In this document: one piece after another, positions 44,390 to 52,754 of the stretch
Position numbering within the stretch: the first letter of the stretch is position 1
Layout of the letters: every line of letters starts with the position of its first letter
Assembly (NCBI GenBank): GCA_020635915.1
Contig: JACJYU010000001.1
Coordinates: forward strand, 1,836,501-1,900,500
Length of the DNA stretch: 64,000 nt
Reading direction: 5' to 3'
Source of the DNA: Flammeovirgaceae bacterium
GTDB lineage: Bacteria; Bacteroidota; Bacteroidia; Cytophagales; Cyclobacteriaceae
Notes under the pieces: generated by a model
The model's database searches: none
Seen by the model: the letters and a program-made list of their open reading frames with translations, nothing else
Told to the model about the DNA's origin: nothing
Translations under genes and position numbers: made by a program

Positions 44390-46075
44390 ATGAAGATATT
44401 TGACACAAGAACAATAAAAGGCGACCTGTTTGGCGGTATCACCGCAGGGATAGTGGCACTGCCCCTGGCCATGGCCTTCGGGGTACAATCCGGCCTGGGT
44501 GCCGAAGCAGGCCTATATGGTGCCATAGCCATCGGGATAGTGGCGGCCATTTTCGGAGGGACAAAAACACAGATAAGCGGCCCCACCGGGCCTATGACCG
44601 TGGTGTCCACCCTGGTGGCGGCATCCCTTATGCAACAGGCGCCAAACCTCGAGGTAGGCCTTGCCATGGTATTCCTAACCTTTTTCCTGAGCGGGGTCAT
44701 ACAAATTATTTTTGGTTTTACCCAGGTGGGCAAAATGGTGCAGTTTATTCCCTACCCCGTGGTGTCGGGGTTTATGAGCGGGATAGGATTGATCATTATT
44801 TTTTTACAGCTTTTTCCCCTGGTAGGCCATAAGTCCCCGGGCAAAATTGTTGATGTGTTTGCCAACTTGGCTGTTCCCCTTAAACATATGAATGGGCAGG
44901 CATTCTTATTGGGCCTCCTGACAATAGCCATCATTTATTTGTTCCCACGCATTACGAAGGTAGTCCCCAGTGCCCTGGTTGCCTTAATTGTAGTGTCTTT
45001 GGTCCCGCAATTTGTGGCCATGGATATTCCCAAGATCGGGGACATACCCGAAGGGTTGCCCCATTTGAACTTTGGTATATTTAGCGGGTTGAGCTTGTCC
45101 AGCATAGGCCTGGTGATCGTGCCGGCCATTACGCTGGCCGCCCTGGGCGCCATCGATTCCCTACTTACCTCAATAGTGGCCGACAACATTACCAAGACCA
45201 AGCACAATAGCAACAGGGAATTGATTGGGCAGGGCCTGGGCAACATGATGGCCGCCCTTATAGGCGGGATACCCGGTGCCGGTGCCACCATGCGTACCGT
45301 GGTAAACGTACGATCGGGGGGAAGGACCCGGGTTTCAGGTGTGGTGCATGGTGTGTTTTTACTTATCGTACTGTTGGGACTGGGCAGGTATGCCGCTGAA
45401 ATCCCACTGTCGGTGCTGGCAGGCATCCTGATTACCGTGGGCATCGGCATCATAGACTACAAGGGCCTCCGGGACATCATGAAAGTGCCACGGGCCGATG
45501 CGGTGGTAAAAATAACAGTAGTGGCCATGACCGTGTTTGTGGACCTGTTGTGGGCCGTAGGGGCAGGGCTGGTTTTGTCTGCCTTGTTTTTTGTAAAGCG
45601 CTCTGCAGAGCAAGCCCACGAGTCAAGCACCATGGACCCCGCCAACGACCATCCCGATAGTGACGATGGCTTGAAGGAGGCCAGCATAAACCACGCAGGA
45701 AAAGTCTTCATTCAGGAATTTCACGGACCATTGTTTTTTGGGTTTTCTTCAAAATTCCAGGACCAGTACAACAATAGCCCCGATATGAAGGCGGTGGTCT
45801 TCCGTTGCGAACACCTTTCCTTTGTTGACCAATCCGGGATGTATGCGCTCATGGAGGTGATCAATGATTTAAACAATAAAGATACCTGGGTTATATTTAC
45901 AGGCCTGAGCAAAAATGTAAGGGAGCAATTTGAAAAATTAGGGATAATTCCCGGTCTTGTGCCAGCCTCTCATTGTTTTGAGGACTTTGAAAAAGCAACC
46001 TCGTGGTTGGTGGGGAACCTGAAGGATAAAGGCACAAAAAAAACAGAAGAATTATTTGCAAACCAATTAACATAA
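44390..46075 (+). CDS. SulP family anion transporter with STAS domain
   Basis: This 561-residue protein starts at the ATG at 44390 (M-K-I-F-D-T-R-T-I-K-G-D). It has the SulP core of about 12 membrane helices with the signature G-L-Y-G-A-I-A-I-G and S-G-P-T-G-P-M near residue 65. A cytoplasmic STAS domain at about 440-545 carries F-V-D-Q-S-G-M-Y. SulP proteins move sulfate, bicarbonate or other anions. The beta-carbonic anhydrase gene starts 8 nt after the stop, which favours bicarbonate as substrate, as in other SulP/carbonic anhydrase pairs. Confidence 0.9.
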   Translation: MKIFDTRTIKGDLFGGITAGIVALPLAMAFGVQSGLGAEAGLYGAIAIGIVAAIFGGTKTQISGPTGPMTVVSTLVAASLMQQAPNLEVGLAMVFLTFFLSGVIQIIFGFTQVGKMVQFIPYPVVSGFMSGIGLIIIFLQLFPLVGHKSPGKIVDVFANLAVPLKHMNGQAFLLGLLTIAIIYLFPRITKVVPSALVALIVVSLVPQFVAMDIPKIGDIPEGLPHLNFGIFSGLSLSSIGLVIVPAITLAALGAIDSLLTSIVADNITKTKHNSNRELIGQGLGNMMAALIGGIPGAGATMRTVVNVRSGGRTRVSGVVHGVFLLIVLLGLGRYAAEIPLSVLAGILITVGIGIIDYKGLRDIMKVPRADAVVKITVVAMTVFVDLLWAVGAGLVLSALFFVKRSAEQAHESSTMDPANDHPDSDDGLKEASINHAGKVFIQEFHGPLFFGFSSKFQDQYNNSPDMKAVVFRCEHLSFVDQSGMYALMEVINDLNNKDTWVIFTGLSKNVREQFEKLGIIPGLVPASHCFEDFEKATSWLVGNLKDKGTKKTEELFANQLT

Positions 46076-46082
46076 GTACAGC

Positions 46083-46730
46083 ATGGAACTCTATAATAAA
46101 TTATTGAAGAACAACAGGGAGTGGGTGGAGAGCATGATATCCACGGACCCTGAATATTTTAGCAAACTGGCCGAAGGCCAAAAGCCGCCCTTGCTTTGGA
46201 TTGGGTGTGCGGACAGCCGGGTGCCTGCCAACCAAATTATTGGTGCGCCCCCGGGCGAGGTTTTTGTCCATCGCAATATTGCCAACCTGGTGGTGAACAC
46301 GGACATGAACATGCTGAGCGTGCTGGACTACGCAGTGAACGTGCTCAAGGTCCAACACGTCATCGTATGTGGTCATTATGGATGCGGGGGCGTAAAGGCG
46401 GCCATGGGCAACCAACAGTTTGGGCTTATCGACAATTGGATCAGGCACATCAAAGACGTGTACCGGTTTCATCAAAAGGAACTGGACGCCATACCCGACA
46501 CGACCGCCCGGGAGGCCAGGTTCGTGGAACTCAATATTGTTGAACAGGTCTATAACCTGGGCCATACCTCCATCATTCAAAACTCATGGAGCGAAACCCA
46601 AAGGCCCTTTATACATGGCTGGGTCTATGACATACGGAATGGCATCATCAAAGACCTTGAAGTGACCGTCAAAGAAAACAACGACCTGCTAAAAATTTAC
46701 CAGCTTGAACCGAACGGGGCGGTGAAATAG
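46083..46730 (+). CDS. Beta-class carbonic anhydrase
   Basis: This 215-residue enzyme interconverts carbon dioxide and bicarbonate. The zinc ligands are Cys42 (in G-C-A-D-S-R), His98 and Cys101 (in G-H-Y-G-C-G-G), with the D44-R46 dyad intact. Length and motifs are typical of Can-type beta enzymes. It follows the SulP gene after 8 nt and is ended by a strong terminator, so the two form a two-gene operon for bicarbonate uptake or balance. Confidence 0.95.
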   Translation: MELYNKLLKNNREWVESMISTDPEYFSKLAEGQKPPLLWIGCADSRVPANQIIGAPPGEVFVHRNIANLVVNTDMNMLSVLDYAVNVLKVQHVIVCGHYGCGGVKAAMGNQQFGLIDNWIRHIKDVYRFHQKELDAIPDTTAREARFVELNIVEQVYNLGHTSIIQNSWSETQRPFIHGWVYDIRNGIIKDLEVTVKENNDLLKIYQLEPNGAVK

Positions 46731-46751
46731 CCCCCCTTGGAAGCGGTCCGG

Positions 46752-46800
46752 ATCCCGATGGCCTGGGTGCCCACCTGCCGGCCATCGGGATTTTGTTTTC
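46752..46800 (+). terminator. Rho-independent terminator of the SulP/carbonic anhydrase operon
   Basis: ATCCCGATGGCC (46752-46763) and GGCCATCGGGAT (46780-46791) form a perfect 12-bp stem with a 16-nt loop, followed by TTTGTTTTC. It starts 21 nt after the carbonic anhydrase stop. Confidence 0.85.
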
Positions 46801-46891
46801 CTGCCCCTGGCATAGGGGCCGGCCCAATGTGGGTTGTCATAAAACCAAAACGCCCCAAAACCGTAAATTGCGCTAAACCCAACCTTACCCA

Positions 46892-47470
46892 GTGGAAATA
46901 GCGGAATACGACCGTTTGAGGGCACTTAGAAAAGGGGATGAAACCGCTTTTGAGATGATTTTTAAATCATACTATCAGCCACTGTGCCACTACGCCTATA
47001 CTTTTCTCCTGGACCGGGACGAGGCCGAGGAGATAGTCCAGGCCATCTTTCTTAACGTTTGGGAAAAGAAGGCGGGCCTTGCCATAGAAACGTCCCTAAA
47101 AGCATATTTGTACCGTGCTATCCGAAACGGCTGCCTCAATGCCATAAAACATCAAAAAGTAAAAAAGAAACATGCCGAGGAATACATTGCTGTTTCGAAT
47201 GCCAGTCATGAGCCGGTTTCCGAATCGGTAATTTCCTCTGAGCTGGACCAAAAGATCGGGGACGCCCTGATGGCGCTCCCGGAACAATGCCGCCTGATAT
47301 TCAAAATGAGCCGCTTTGAGGAATTAAAATATGCCGAAATAGCAGGCCAATTGAACATTTCCATCAAAACAGTGGAAAACCAAATAGGCAAGGCCTTGAA
47401 AATAATGAGGGGGCACCTCAAGGAGTTTTTGCCCCTGCTTATTGTCTTTATGAAAGGGTATATGGATTAG
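46892..47470 (+). CDS. ECF sigma factor of a FecI/FecR-type system
   Basis: This 192-residue sigma factor starts at a GTG. Region 2 spans about 15-85 (E-M-I-F-K-S-Y-Y-Q-P-L and D-E-A-E-E-I-V-Q-A-I-F) and region 4 about 125-180 (A-L-P-E-Q-C-R-L-I-F-K and Y-A-E-I-A-G-Q-L-N-I-S). It belongs to the Bacteroidota FecI-like group that is paired with FecR anti-sigma factors. It is followed after 5 nt by the fecR-like gene, so the two are co-transcribed. It probably controls its own locus. Confidence 0.9.
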   Translation: MEIAEYDRLRALRKGDETAFEMIFKSYYQPLCHYAYTFLLDRDEAEEIVQAIFLNVWEKKAGLAIETSLKAYLYRAIRNGCLNAIKHQKVKKKHAEEYIAVSNASHEPVSESVISSELDQKIGDALMALPEQCRLIFKMSRFEELKYAEIAGQLNISIKTVENQIGKALKIMRGHLKEFLPLLIVFMKGYMD

Positions 47471-47475
47471 ATGTA

Positions 47476-48474
47476 GTGGGCCAACCGTACGACCATATTG
47501 ACGATTTGATTGGCAAGTACCTTGCCGGGGAAGCTACCGCGGAAGAATGCCGCCAGGTGGAGGAATGGGCCAACGAAAGCACGTCCCACAAAAAACAATT
47601 TGAGCATTTCAAATTGATTTTTGAACGGGCCTCGTCCGTCAAAAACGTACAGCCATTTGATGCGGACAAGGCATGGCTTGGGGTAAAGGCGAAAATGACA
47701 AGGCCGCGGGCAAAGGCCATCCTGCTCCGGCCTTATGTAGGCGTACTCCGGGCCGCGGCCGTTTTGATTGTGGCGGTGGGCGTTGGCTACCTCGCCTATC
47801 AATGGACCAGTGCCCCCGGCCCTGTGGTAACGCTGGCTTCCCAAAATGAAGTGGTAACGGACTCCCTGCCCGATGGGAGTTTGGCAGTGCTTAACAAGCG
47901 CAGCACCCTAACGTATACCTTTGAGGTAAGAAGCAACAAACGAAAAGTTGAGCTGAGGGGTGAGGCATACTTTGAGGTGAAGCACCAGGAAGGCAGCCCT
48001 TTTGTGATTGAGGCTGGGGAGGTGACCATTGAAGACATCGGTACCGCTTTTAACGTAACGGCCTTTCCGGAAAGCCAAACCATCGAAGTATATGTGGAAT
48101 CGGGCGAGGTGGCCTTCTACTCGCGCAACAACAAAGGGCTTAACCTGGTGGCTGGGGAAACGGGCATATACCATAAGGCCAGCCAATCATTTGAACGCGC
48201 GTCAATAATGGACGCCAATCAATTGGCCTACAAAACGGGCATGTTCAGCTTCAACAATGCTGATTTGGAAACGATCATAAAGGACCTGAATTCGGTCTAT
48301 AGCGCACAAATAAGGTTGTCCGATGAAGCACTTGGGAAATGCTTGTTGAACGTATCCTTCAATAATGAAAAGTTGCAGGACATTGTGGAAATAATAGCCG
48401 AGACCCTAAAGCTTACGGTGACCAGGGAGGGTGAAAACTACGTGCTGAACGGAAAAGGTTGTGAAGACCAATGA
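47476..48474 (+). CDS. FecR-like transmembrane anti-sigma factor
   Basis: This 332-residue protein starts at a GTG. The cytoplasmic anti-sigma part covers about 1-80 (I-G-K-Y-L-A-G-E-A-T-A-E-E). One transmembrane helix lies at about 92-112, followed by the FecR periplasmic domain (L-P-D-G-S-L-A-V-L-N-K-R near residue 135). A C-terminal STN-like domain covers about 255-330 (F-S-F-N-N-A-D-L-E-T-I-I). FecR proteins hold or activate the sigma factor according to a signal from an outer-membrane protein. Its stop overlaps the next start as ATGA (48471-48474), so translation of the STN protein is coupled. Confidence 0.92.
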   Translation: MGQPYDHIDDLIGKYLAGEATAEECRQVEEWANESTSHKKQFEHFKLIFERASSVKNVQPFDADKAWLGVKAKMTRPRAKAILLRPYVGVLRAAAVLIVAVGVGYLAYQWTSAPGPVVTLASQNEVVTDSLPDGSLAVLNKRSTLTYTFEVRSNKRKVELRGEAYFEVKHQEGSPFVIEAGEVTIEDIGTAFNVTAFPESQTIEVYVESGEVAFYSRNNKGLNLVAGETGIYHKASQSFERASIMDANQLAYKTGMFSFNNADLETIIKDLNSVYSAQIRLSDEALGKCLLNVSFNNEKLQDIVEIIAETLKLTVTREGENYVLNGKGCEDQ

Positions 48475-50336
48475 GCATGAAGAAGGTCCTGCACTTGGTT
48501 ATCGCTTTGCCCCTGGCTTCAATGACATGGGCCTGGGGGCAGGCCGTGCCGCCACTGGAACGGAAGGTCTCCATCTCTTTTGAAGGTGAGGGGACCGGCC
48601 TTGCCCTAAAGAAACTTTCCCAGGCCGGGGGCTTTACCTTTTCCTATAGCCCTTCCATCTTTGACGGCCACCAGGCAGTAGGCGGGGCATATAAGGAAAA
48701 ACCAGTAAGGGAAATCCTTAATGGGGTTTTTGGGGAATCCATTAATGCAAAAGGTAAGGGAAACTACATTATCCTTACGCGTGCGGCAGCGCCCACAAAA
48801 AAGGAAATGGCCAAAAACACGGTAACCGTTTCAGGCTATGTCACCAATGGGGCCACGGGTGGCAAGATGGAGGATGTGAGCGTTTATAACAAAGCGTCAC
48901 TGGCTGCCACCATTACGGACCAGTTTGGTTTTTTTACCATCACCCTTGACAACCCTGGCCAGGACGAAGGCCTTCGGTTCAGCAAACTTAATTTCCTGGA
49001 TACTATGGTAGGACTGCGGCCGGGCAATAAGTTCATTAATATGGTCATGTACCCGGAGCCCATCGCCATTGCCCCGCAACCTGCGGGGGATGCCCCGGAA
49101 GGGGATCCTTCCCCGGTAAATATCGGTCCCCCCGCAGGCCGCCCATTGCCAGGGCCAACCCGGAAGCGGACTTTCAGGGACTTTCTTCAAAGGAAGGTTT
49201 TTTCAAAAAATATTTTTTCGAGGAAAAAAGGGGACGTAAACGTAAAAAACATCAAAGAGCCCATTTACCGGGACTTCCAGGCCACATTTGTCCCTTTTGT
49301 GGGGACCAACCATAAACTCAGTGGGAACGTGGTCAATAGGTATTCCCTGAATGTGCTGGGCGGCTATGCCAAAGGCACCACCCGGGCCGAATTTGGTGGG
49401 CTGTTCAATATTGACCGGAGTGACGTATCCTATGCACAGTTTGCCGGGTTGTTCAATACCGTGGGAGGCCAGGCGACAGGCGTGCAATTTGCAGGCCTGG
49501 GCAACTTGACCCGGAAAAAGGTCGCTGCCGTGCAATTTGCGGGGTTGTTCAATGCCAACCTTGATTCCGTAAAGGGGGCACAGGTTGCCGGGCTGTTCAA
49601 TGTAAACGGAAGGGCTTCACAAGGTGCACAGGCGGCCGGACTGTTTAACATTCAGCCCAGTTATTACAAGGGCGTGCAGGTAGCCGGGCTGCTCAACGTG
49701 GCGACCCACCACATGCGTGGAACACAGGTGGCCGGCCTTGTTAATTTTGCCCACCATATCCATGGGGGCCAGGTAGGCCTGATAAATTATGCGGACAGCA
49801 TTAGGGGGGTGCCCCTTGGCCTGATGAGCATAGTAAGCCGCGGCTATCACAAAATCGAGGTTTCGTCCGATGAGATATTTTACATCAATGTGGCCTTCAG
49901 GACAGGGATAAGGCAGTTTTACAACATCCTGCAAGCCGGGCTTAAGCCCGAAAGCCTTGACGGGCCCAGCCCCCCCCTTGCCCCTGGCCAGGGAAATATC
50001 TGGGCATTTGGCTACGGGGTAGGGACAGCCCCAAAAATCGCGGGGTGGCTTTTCCTGAATTTTGACATCACGGCCAACCAGGTAAACCAGGGCAGCTTTA
50101 CCCGTTCCATTAGCCTGCTTAACAAATTGTACATGGGATTGGACTTTCAAGTGGCCCGCAGGTTTTCCATTACGGCCGGGGCCACGTTGAACGCGTACTT
50201 GTCGGACCCATCCTATAGCGAAAACCCTAAGTTGTTCACGGATTTTTTCCCAAGGATTATCGGGCGCGAGGGTTTCCGGAACGGGAACGAATTGAAAATG
50301 TGGTGGGGGGCGAAGGTGGGTGTCAGGTTTTTATAA
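48471..50336 (+). CDS. Exported STN-domain protein with 16-residue surface-type repeats
   Basis: This is a 621-residue protein with a signal peptide (~1-24). An STN domain covers about 30-105 (V-S-I-S-F-E-G-E-G-T-G-L-A-L-K-K-L-S), a carboxypeptidase-regulatory-like domain about 115-200, and a Pro-rich then basic linker about 200-255. About nine repeats of 14-16 residues built on (A/V)-Q-(F/V)-A-G-L-F-N span residues 306-446. The last ~175 residues look like outer-membrane beta-strands. The repeats resemble the LA_2272-type surface repeat. STN domains normally contact FecR, and the gene overlaps fecR by 4 nt, so it is probably the signal-giving partner of this FecR. Confidence 0.8.
   Translation: MSMKKVLHLVIALPLASMTWAWGQAVPPLERKVSISFEGEGTGLALKKLSQAGGFTFSYSPSIFDGHQAVGGAYKEKPVREILNGVFGESINAKGKGNYIILTRAAAPTKKEMAKNTVTVSGYVTNGATGGKMEDVSVYNKASLAATITDQFGFFTITLDNPGQDEGLRFSKLNFLDTMVGLRPGNKFINMVMYPEPIAIAPQPAGDAPEGDPSPVNIGPPAGRPLPGPTRKRTFRDFLQRKVFSKNIFSRKKGDVNVKNIKEPIYRDFQATFVPFVGTNHKLSGNVVNRYSLNVLGGYAKGTTRAEFGGLFNIDRSDVSYAQFAGLFNTVGGQATGVQFAGLGNLTRKKVAAVQFAGLFNANLDSVKGAQVAGLFNVNGRASQGAQAAGLFNIQPSYYKGVQVAGLLNVATHHMRGTQVAGLVNFAHHIHGGQVGLINYADSIRGVPLGLMSIVSRGYHKIEVSSDEIFYINVAFRTGIRQFYNILQAGLKPESLDGPSPPLAPGQGNIWAFGYGVGTAPKIAGWLFLNFDITANQVNQGSFTRSISLLNKLYMGLDFQVARRFSITAGATLNAYLSDPSYSENPKLFTDFFPRIIGREGFRNGNELKMWWGAKVGVRFL
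49386..49808 (+). repeat. Tandem ~48-nt coding repeat (A-G-L-F-N units)
   Basis: Eight units of 15-16 codons and one of 14 encode variants of A-Q-V-A-G-L-F-N followed by a variable half often ending in Gly. The units differ at DNA level, so this is an old, selected protein repeat rather than a fresh slippage tract. The period suits one or two strands of a beta structure. Confidence 0.85.
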
Positions 50337-50401
50337 AATTTATGGCTGGGGCATAGGGGGCAATTGTGCGCCAGTTGTCATAACGGTATAAAAACAAAGT
50401 T

Positions 50402-52750
50402 ATGACCAAACTGAATGTGCCCCTCATTTTTATCTTTTTGTCCACTTGTTCGGCCTTTGCCCAGCCGTTGGCCCAAACGGTCCGCGGGCAGGTCACCGAC
50501 AAGGTTTCCCAAGCCCCGCTGCCGGGCGCCAGTGTAATCATTATGGGCACCGACCCATTGGTTGGCACCACTACCAGCCCCGATGGCAATTTCAAACTTG
50601 CCAATGTGCCGGTTGGCAATATTTCGCTTCGCGTGTCTTTTGTGGGCTACAAGGAATTTGTCCTTCCCAATGTGGTGGTAAATTCAGGCAAGGAGGTTGT
50701 GCTCAATATTTCCATTGAGGAAGACATTACCAACATGGACGAAATAGTGGTCACCCCGGATGTGGAAAAGGACAAACCGCTTAATGAAATGGCCACCGTG
50801 AGCGCCCGTACGTTTTCCGTGGAGGAAACCAGGAAATTCGCAGCGGCAGTCAACGATCCTGCCCGTATGGCTTCCTCATACGCAGGTGTGGTGTCAACGG
50901 ACGATGGCAACAATGCCATCTCCATCCGGGGCAACTCCCCTTACGGGCTACTGTGGAGGATGGAAGGGATTGATATCCCCAACCCCAACCATTTTGCCAA
51001 CGTGGGCACTTCCGGGGGAGGGATCTCCATCCTAAGCTCCCAGCTCCTGGACAATTCGGATTTTATAACCGGGGCTTTCCCTGCCGAGTATGGTAACGCA
51101 TTGGCGGGGGTATTTGATTTAAACCTTCGCAAAGGAAACAACGAGAAAAGGGAGTATACAGTGCAGGGAAGTTTTTTAGGAACTGACGTAGCGATAGAAG
51201 GCCCATTCTCAAAAGGCTATCGCGGGTCATACCTGCTCAATTACCGCTATTCAACGCTTAGTGTATTAAGTAACCTCGGTGTAAATGTTGGGGATGCCGT
51301 GACCAACTTCCAGGACCTCAGCTATCATTTTTACCTGCCCACGAACAAATTCGGGAATTTTTCATTGTTTGGGTTTGGTGGACTGAGCGATCAAAAACAC
51401 GATGCGGAAAAAGATTCAACGAAATGGGAAGAAGAATACCTGCGTTACAATGAAAAGTATTTTTCAAATACCGGGGCGGCAGGCATCAAGCATATTTTCA
51501 ATGCCGGTAACGATACTTACATCCAATCTTCATTTATGCTTTCCAGCACGGGCAACGGGTACCAGGTGCTCCGCCTTGATGACGATTATGTTCCACAATT
51601 TGAATACAAAAGGAACTATGACAACAAAAAACTTACCCTCAGCTCGGTCCTCAACCATAAATTCAATGCAAAGAACAGCGTAAGGTCCGGAATCTATTTC
51701 AACGAATACTTTTATGACCTGAACTTAAAGGACCGCAATGAAGAAACCGATGAGGTGGAAACGCGCCTGCGGGCCAACAGCCATGCGGTTACCGTTCAGC
51801 TATTCTCCCAATGGAGTTACCGAATGACCGGGAAACTTACCCTGAATACCGGGCTCCATTATTTGCAGCTTACCAACAACCACTCCCAATCACTGGAACC
51901 CAGGGCATCACTAAAGGTTGACCTGGATGAAAAACAATTCGTGAGCATAGGGTACGGCCTTCACAGCCAGGTCCAGCCCATAGGGGTGTATGAAGCAGAG
52001 GTAACCGATGCACAAGGAAACAGGACAAAACCCAATAAAGGCATTGGTTTGAACAAATCCCATCACCTGGTGCTGGCTTATGACCGCGCGATAAACGAGT
52101 TCACCCGTGTGAAGGCCGAAACCTACTACCAGCATTTGTTTAACATAGCGGTAAAAGATGATCCTGCAAGCCCTATCTCTACGCTGGTGATTGAAGAAGG
52201 CTACCTCACAGATCCCCTTGTAAACAAAGGGTCGGGGAGGAACTACGGATTGGAGCTTACCCTTGAGCAATTCTTTCACAACAATGCTTACTTCTTGCTC
52301 TCTTCCTCATGGTATGACTCAAAATACAAGGCCCTGGATGGTGTGTTGAGGAACACGCGGTTCAACGGAAATTTTGCCATAAGCGTTACCGCAGGGAAGG
52401 AATACAACTGGGCAAAAAACAGGGTATTCGGATTGAATGTACGCACTATCTACAGCGGGGGCTTCAGGGACACGCCCATTGATTTTCAAAAATCAACACA
52501 ATTGGGACGAACGGAATACATCGAAAGCCTTGCGTTTACCGAGCAACTCCCTAATTATTTCAGGGCGGACTTTAGGGTGAGCATTAAAAGGAACAGGCCT
52601 AAGTCAACTTCAACCCTGTCATTGGACATACAGAACGTGACCAACCACCAGAATTTGGGAGGCCAGTATTTTGATGCTGCCAGCGGGGAAATAAAGAAGT
52701 GGTACCAGTTGCCACTTCTGCCAGTGCTTGCCTATCGAATCGAGTTTTAA
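50402..52750 (+). CDS. TonB-dependent receptor with N-terminal regulatory-like domain, no STN
   Basis: This is a 782-residue protein. A signal peptide (~1-20) is followed by a carboxypeptidase-regulatory-like domain at about 27-110 (V-R-G-Q-V-T-D-K and S-P-D-G-N-F). The TonB box/linker region and plug domain lie at about 115-235 (I-S-I-R-G-N-S-P-Y-G-L-L-W-R-M-E-G), and a beta-barrel ends L-A-Y-R-I-E-F with a terminal Phe. It lacks the N-terminal STN domain that lets such receptors signal to FecR. It lies 65 nt after the STN repeat protein gene. It is shorter than SusC-like receptors and no susD gene follows. The imported substrate is unknown. Confidence 0.9.
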   Translation: MTKLNVPLIFIFLSTCSAFAQPLAQTVRGQVTDKVSQAPLPGASVIIMGTDPLVGTTTSPDGNFKLANVPVGNISLRVSFVGYKEFVLPNVVVNSGKEVVLNISIEEDITNMDEIVVTPDVEKDKPLNEMATVSARTFSVEETRKFAAAVNDPARMASSYAGVVSTDDGNNAISIRGNSPYGLLWRMEGIDIPNPNHFANVGTSGGGISILSSQLLDNSDFITGAFPAEYGNALAGVFDLNLRKGNNEKREYTVQGSFLGTDVAIEGPFSKGYRGSYLLNYRYSTLSVLSNLGVNVGDAVTNFQDLSYHFYLPTNKFGNFSLFGFGGLSDQKHDAEKDSTKWEEEYLRYNEKYFSNTGAAGIKHIFNAGNDTYIQSSFMLSSTGNGYQVLRLDDDYVPQFEYKRNYDNKKLTLSSVLNHKFNAKNSVRSGIYFNEYFYDLNLKDRNEETDEVETRLRANSHAVTVQLFSQWSYRMTGKLTLNTGLHYLQLTNNHSQSLEPRASLKVDLDEKQFVSIGYGLHSQVQPIGVYEAEVTDAQGNRTKPNKGIGLNKSHHLVLAYDRAINEFTRVKAETYYQHLFNIAVKDDPASPISTLVIEEGYLTDPLVNKGSGRNYGLELTLEQFFHNNAYFLLSSSWYDSKYKALDGVLRNTRFNGNFAISVTAGKEYNWAKNRVFGLNVRTIYSGGFRDTPIDFQKSTQLGRTEYIESLAFTEQLPNYFRADFRVSIKRNRPKSTSTLSLDIQNVTNHQNLGGQYFDAASGEIKKWYQLPLLPVLAYRIEF

Positions 52751-52754
52751 GGCC

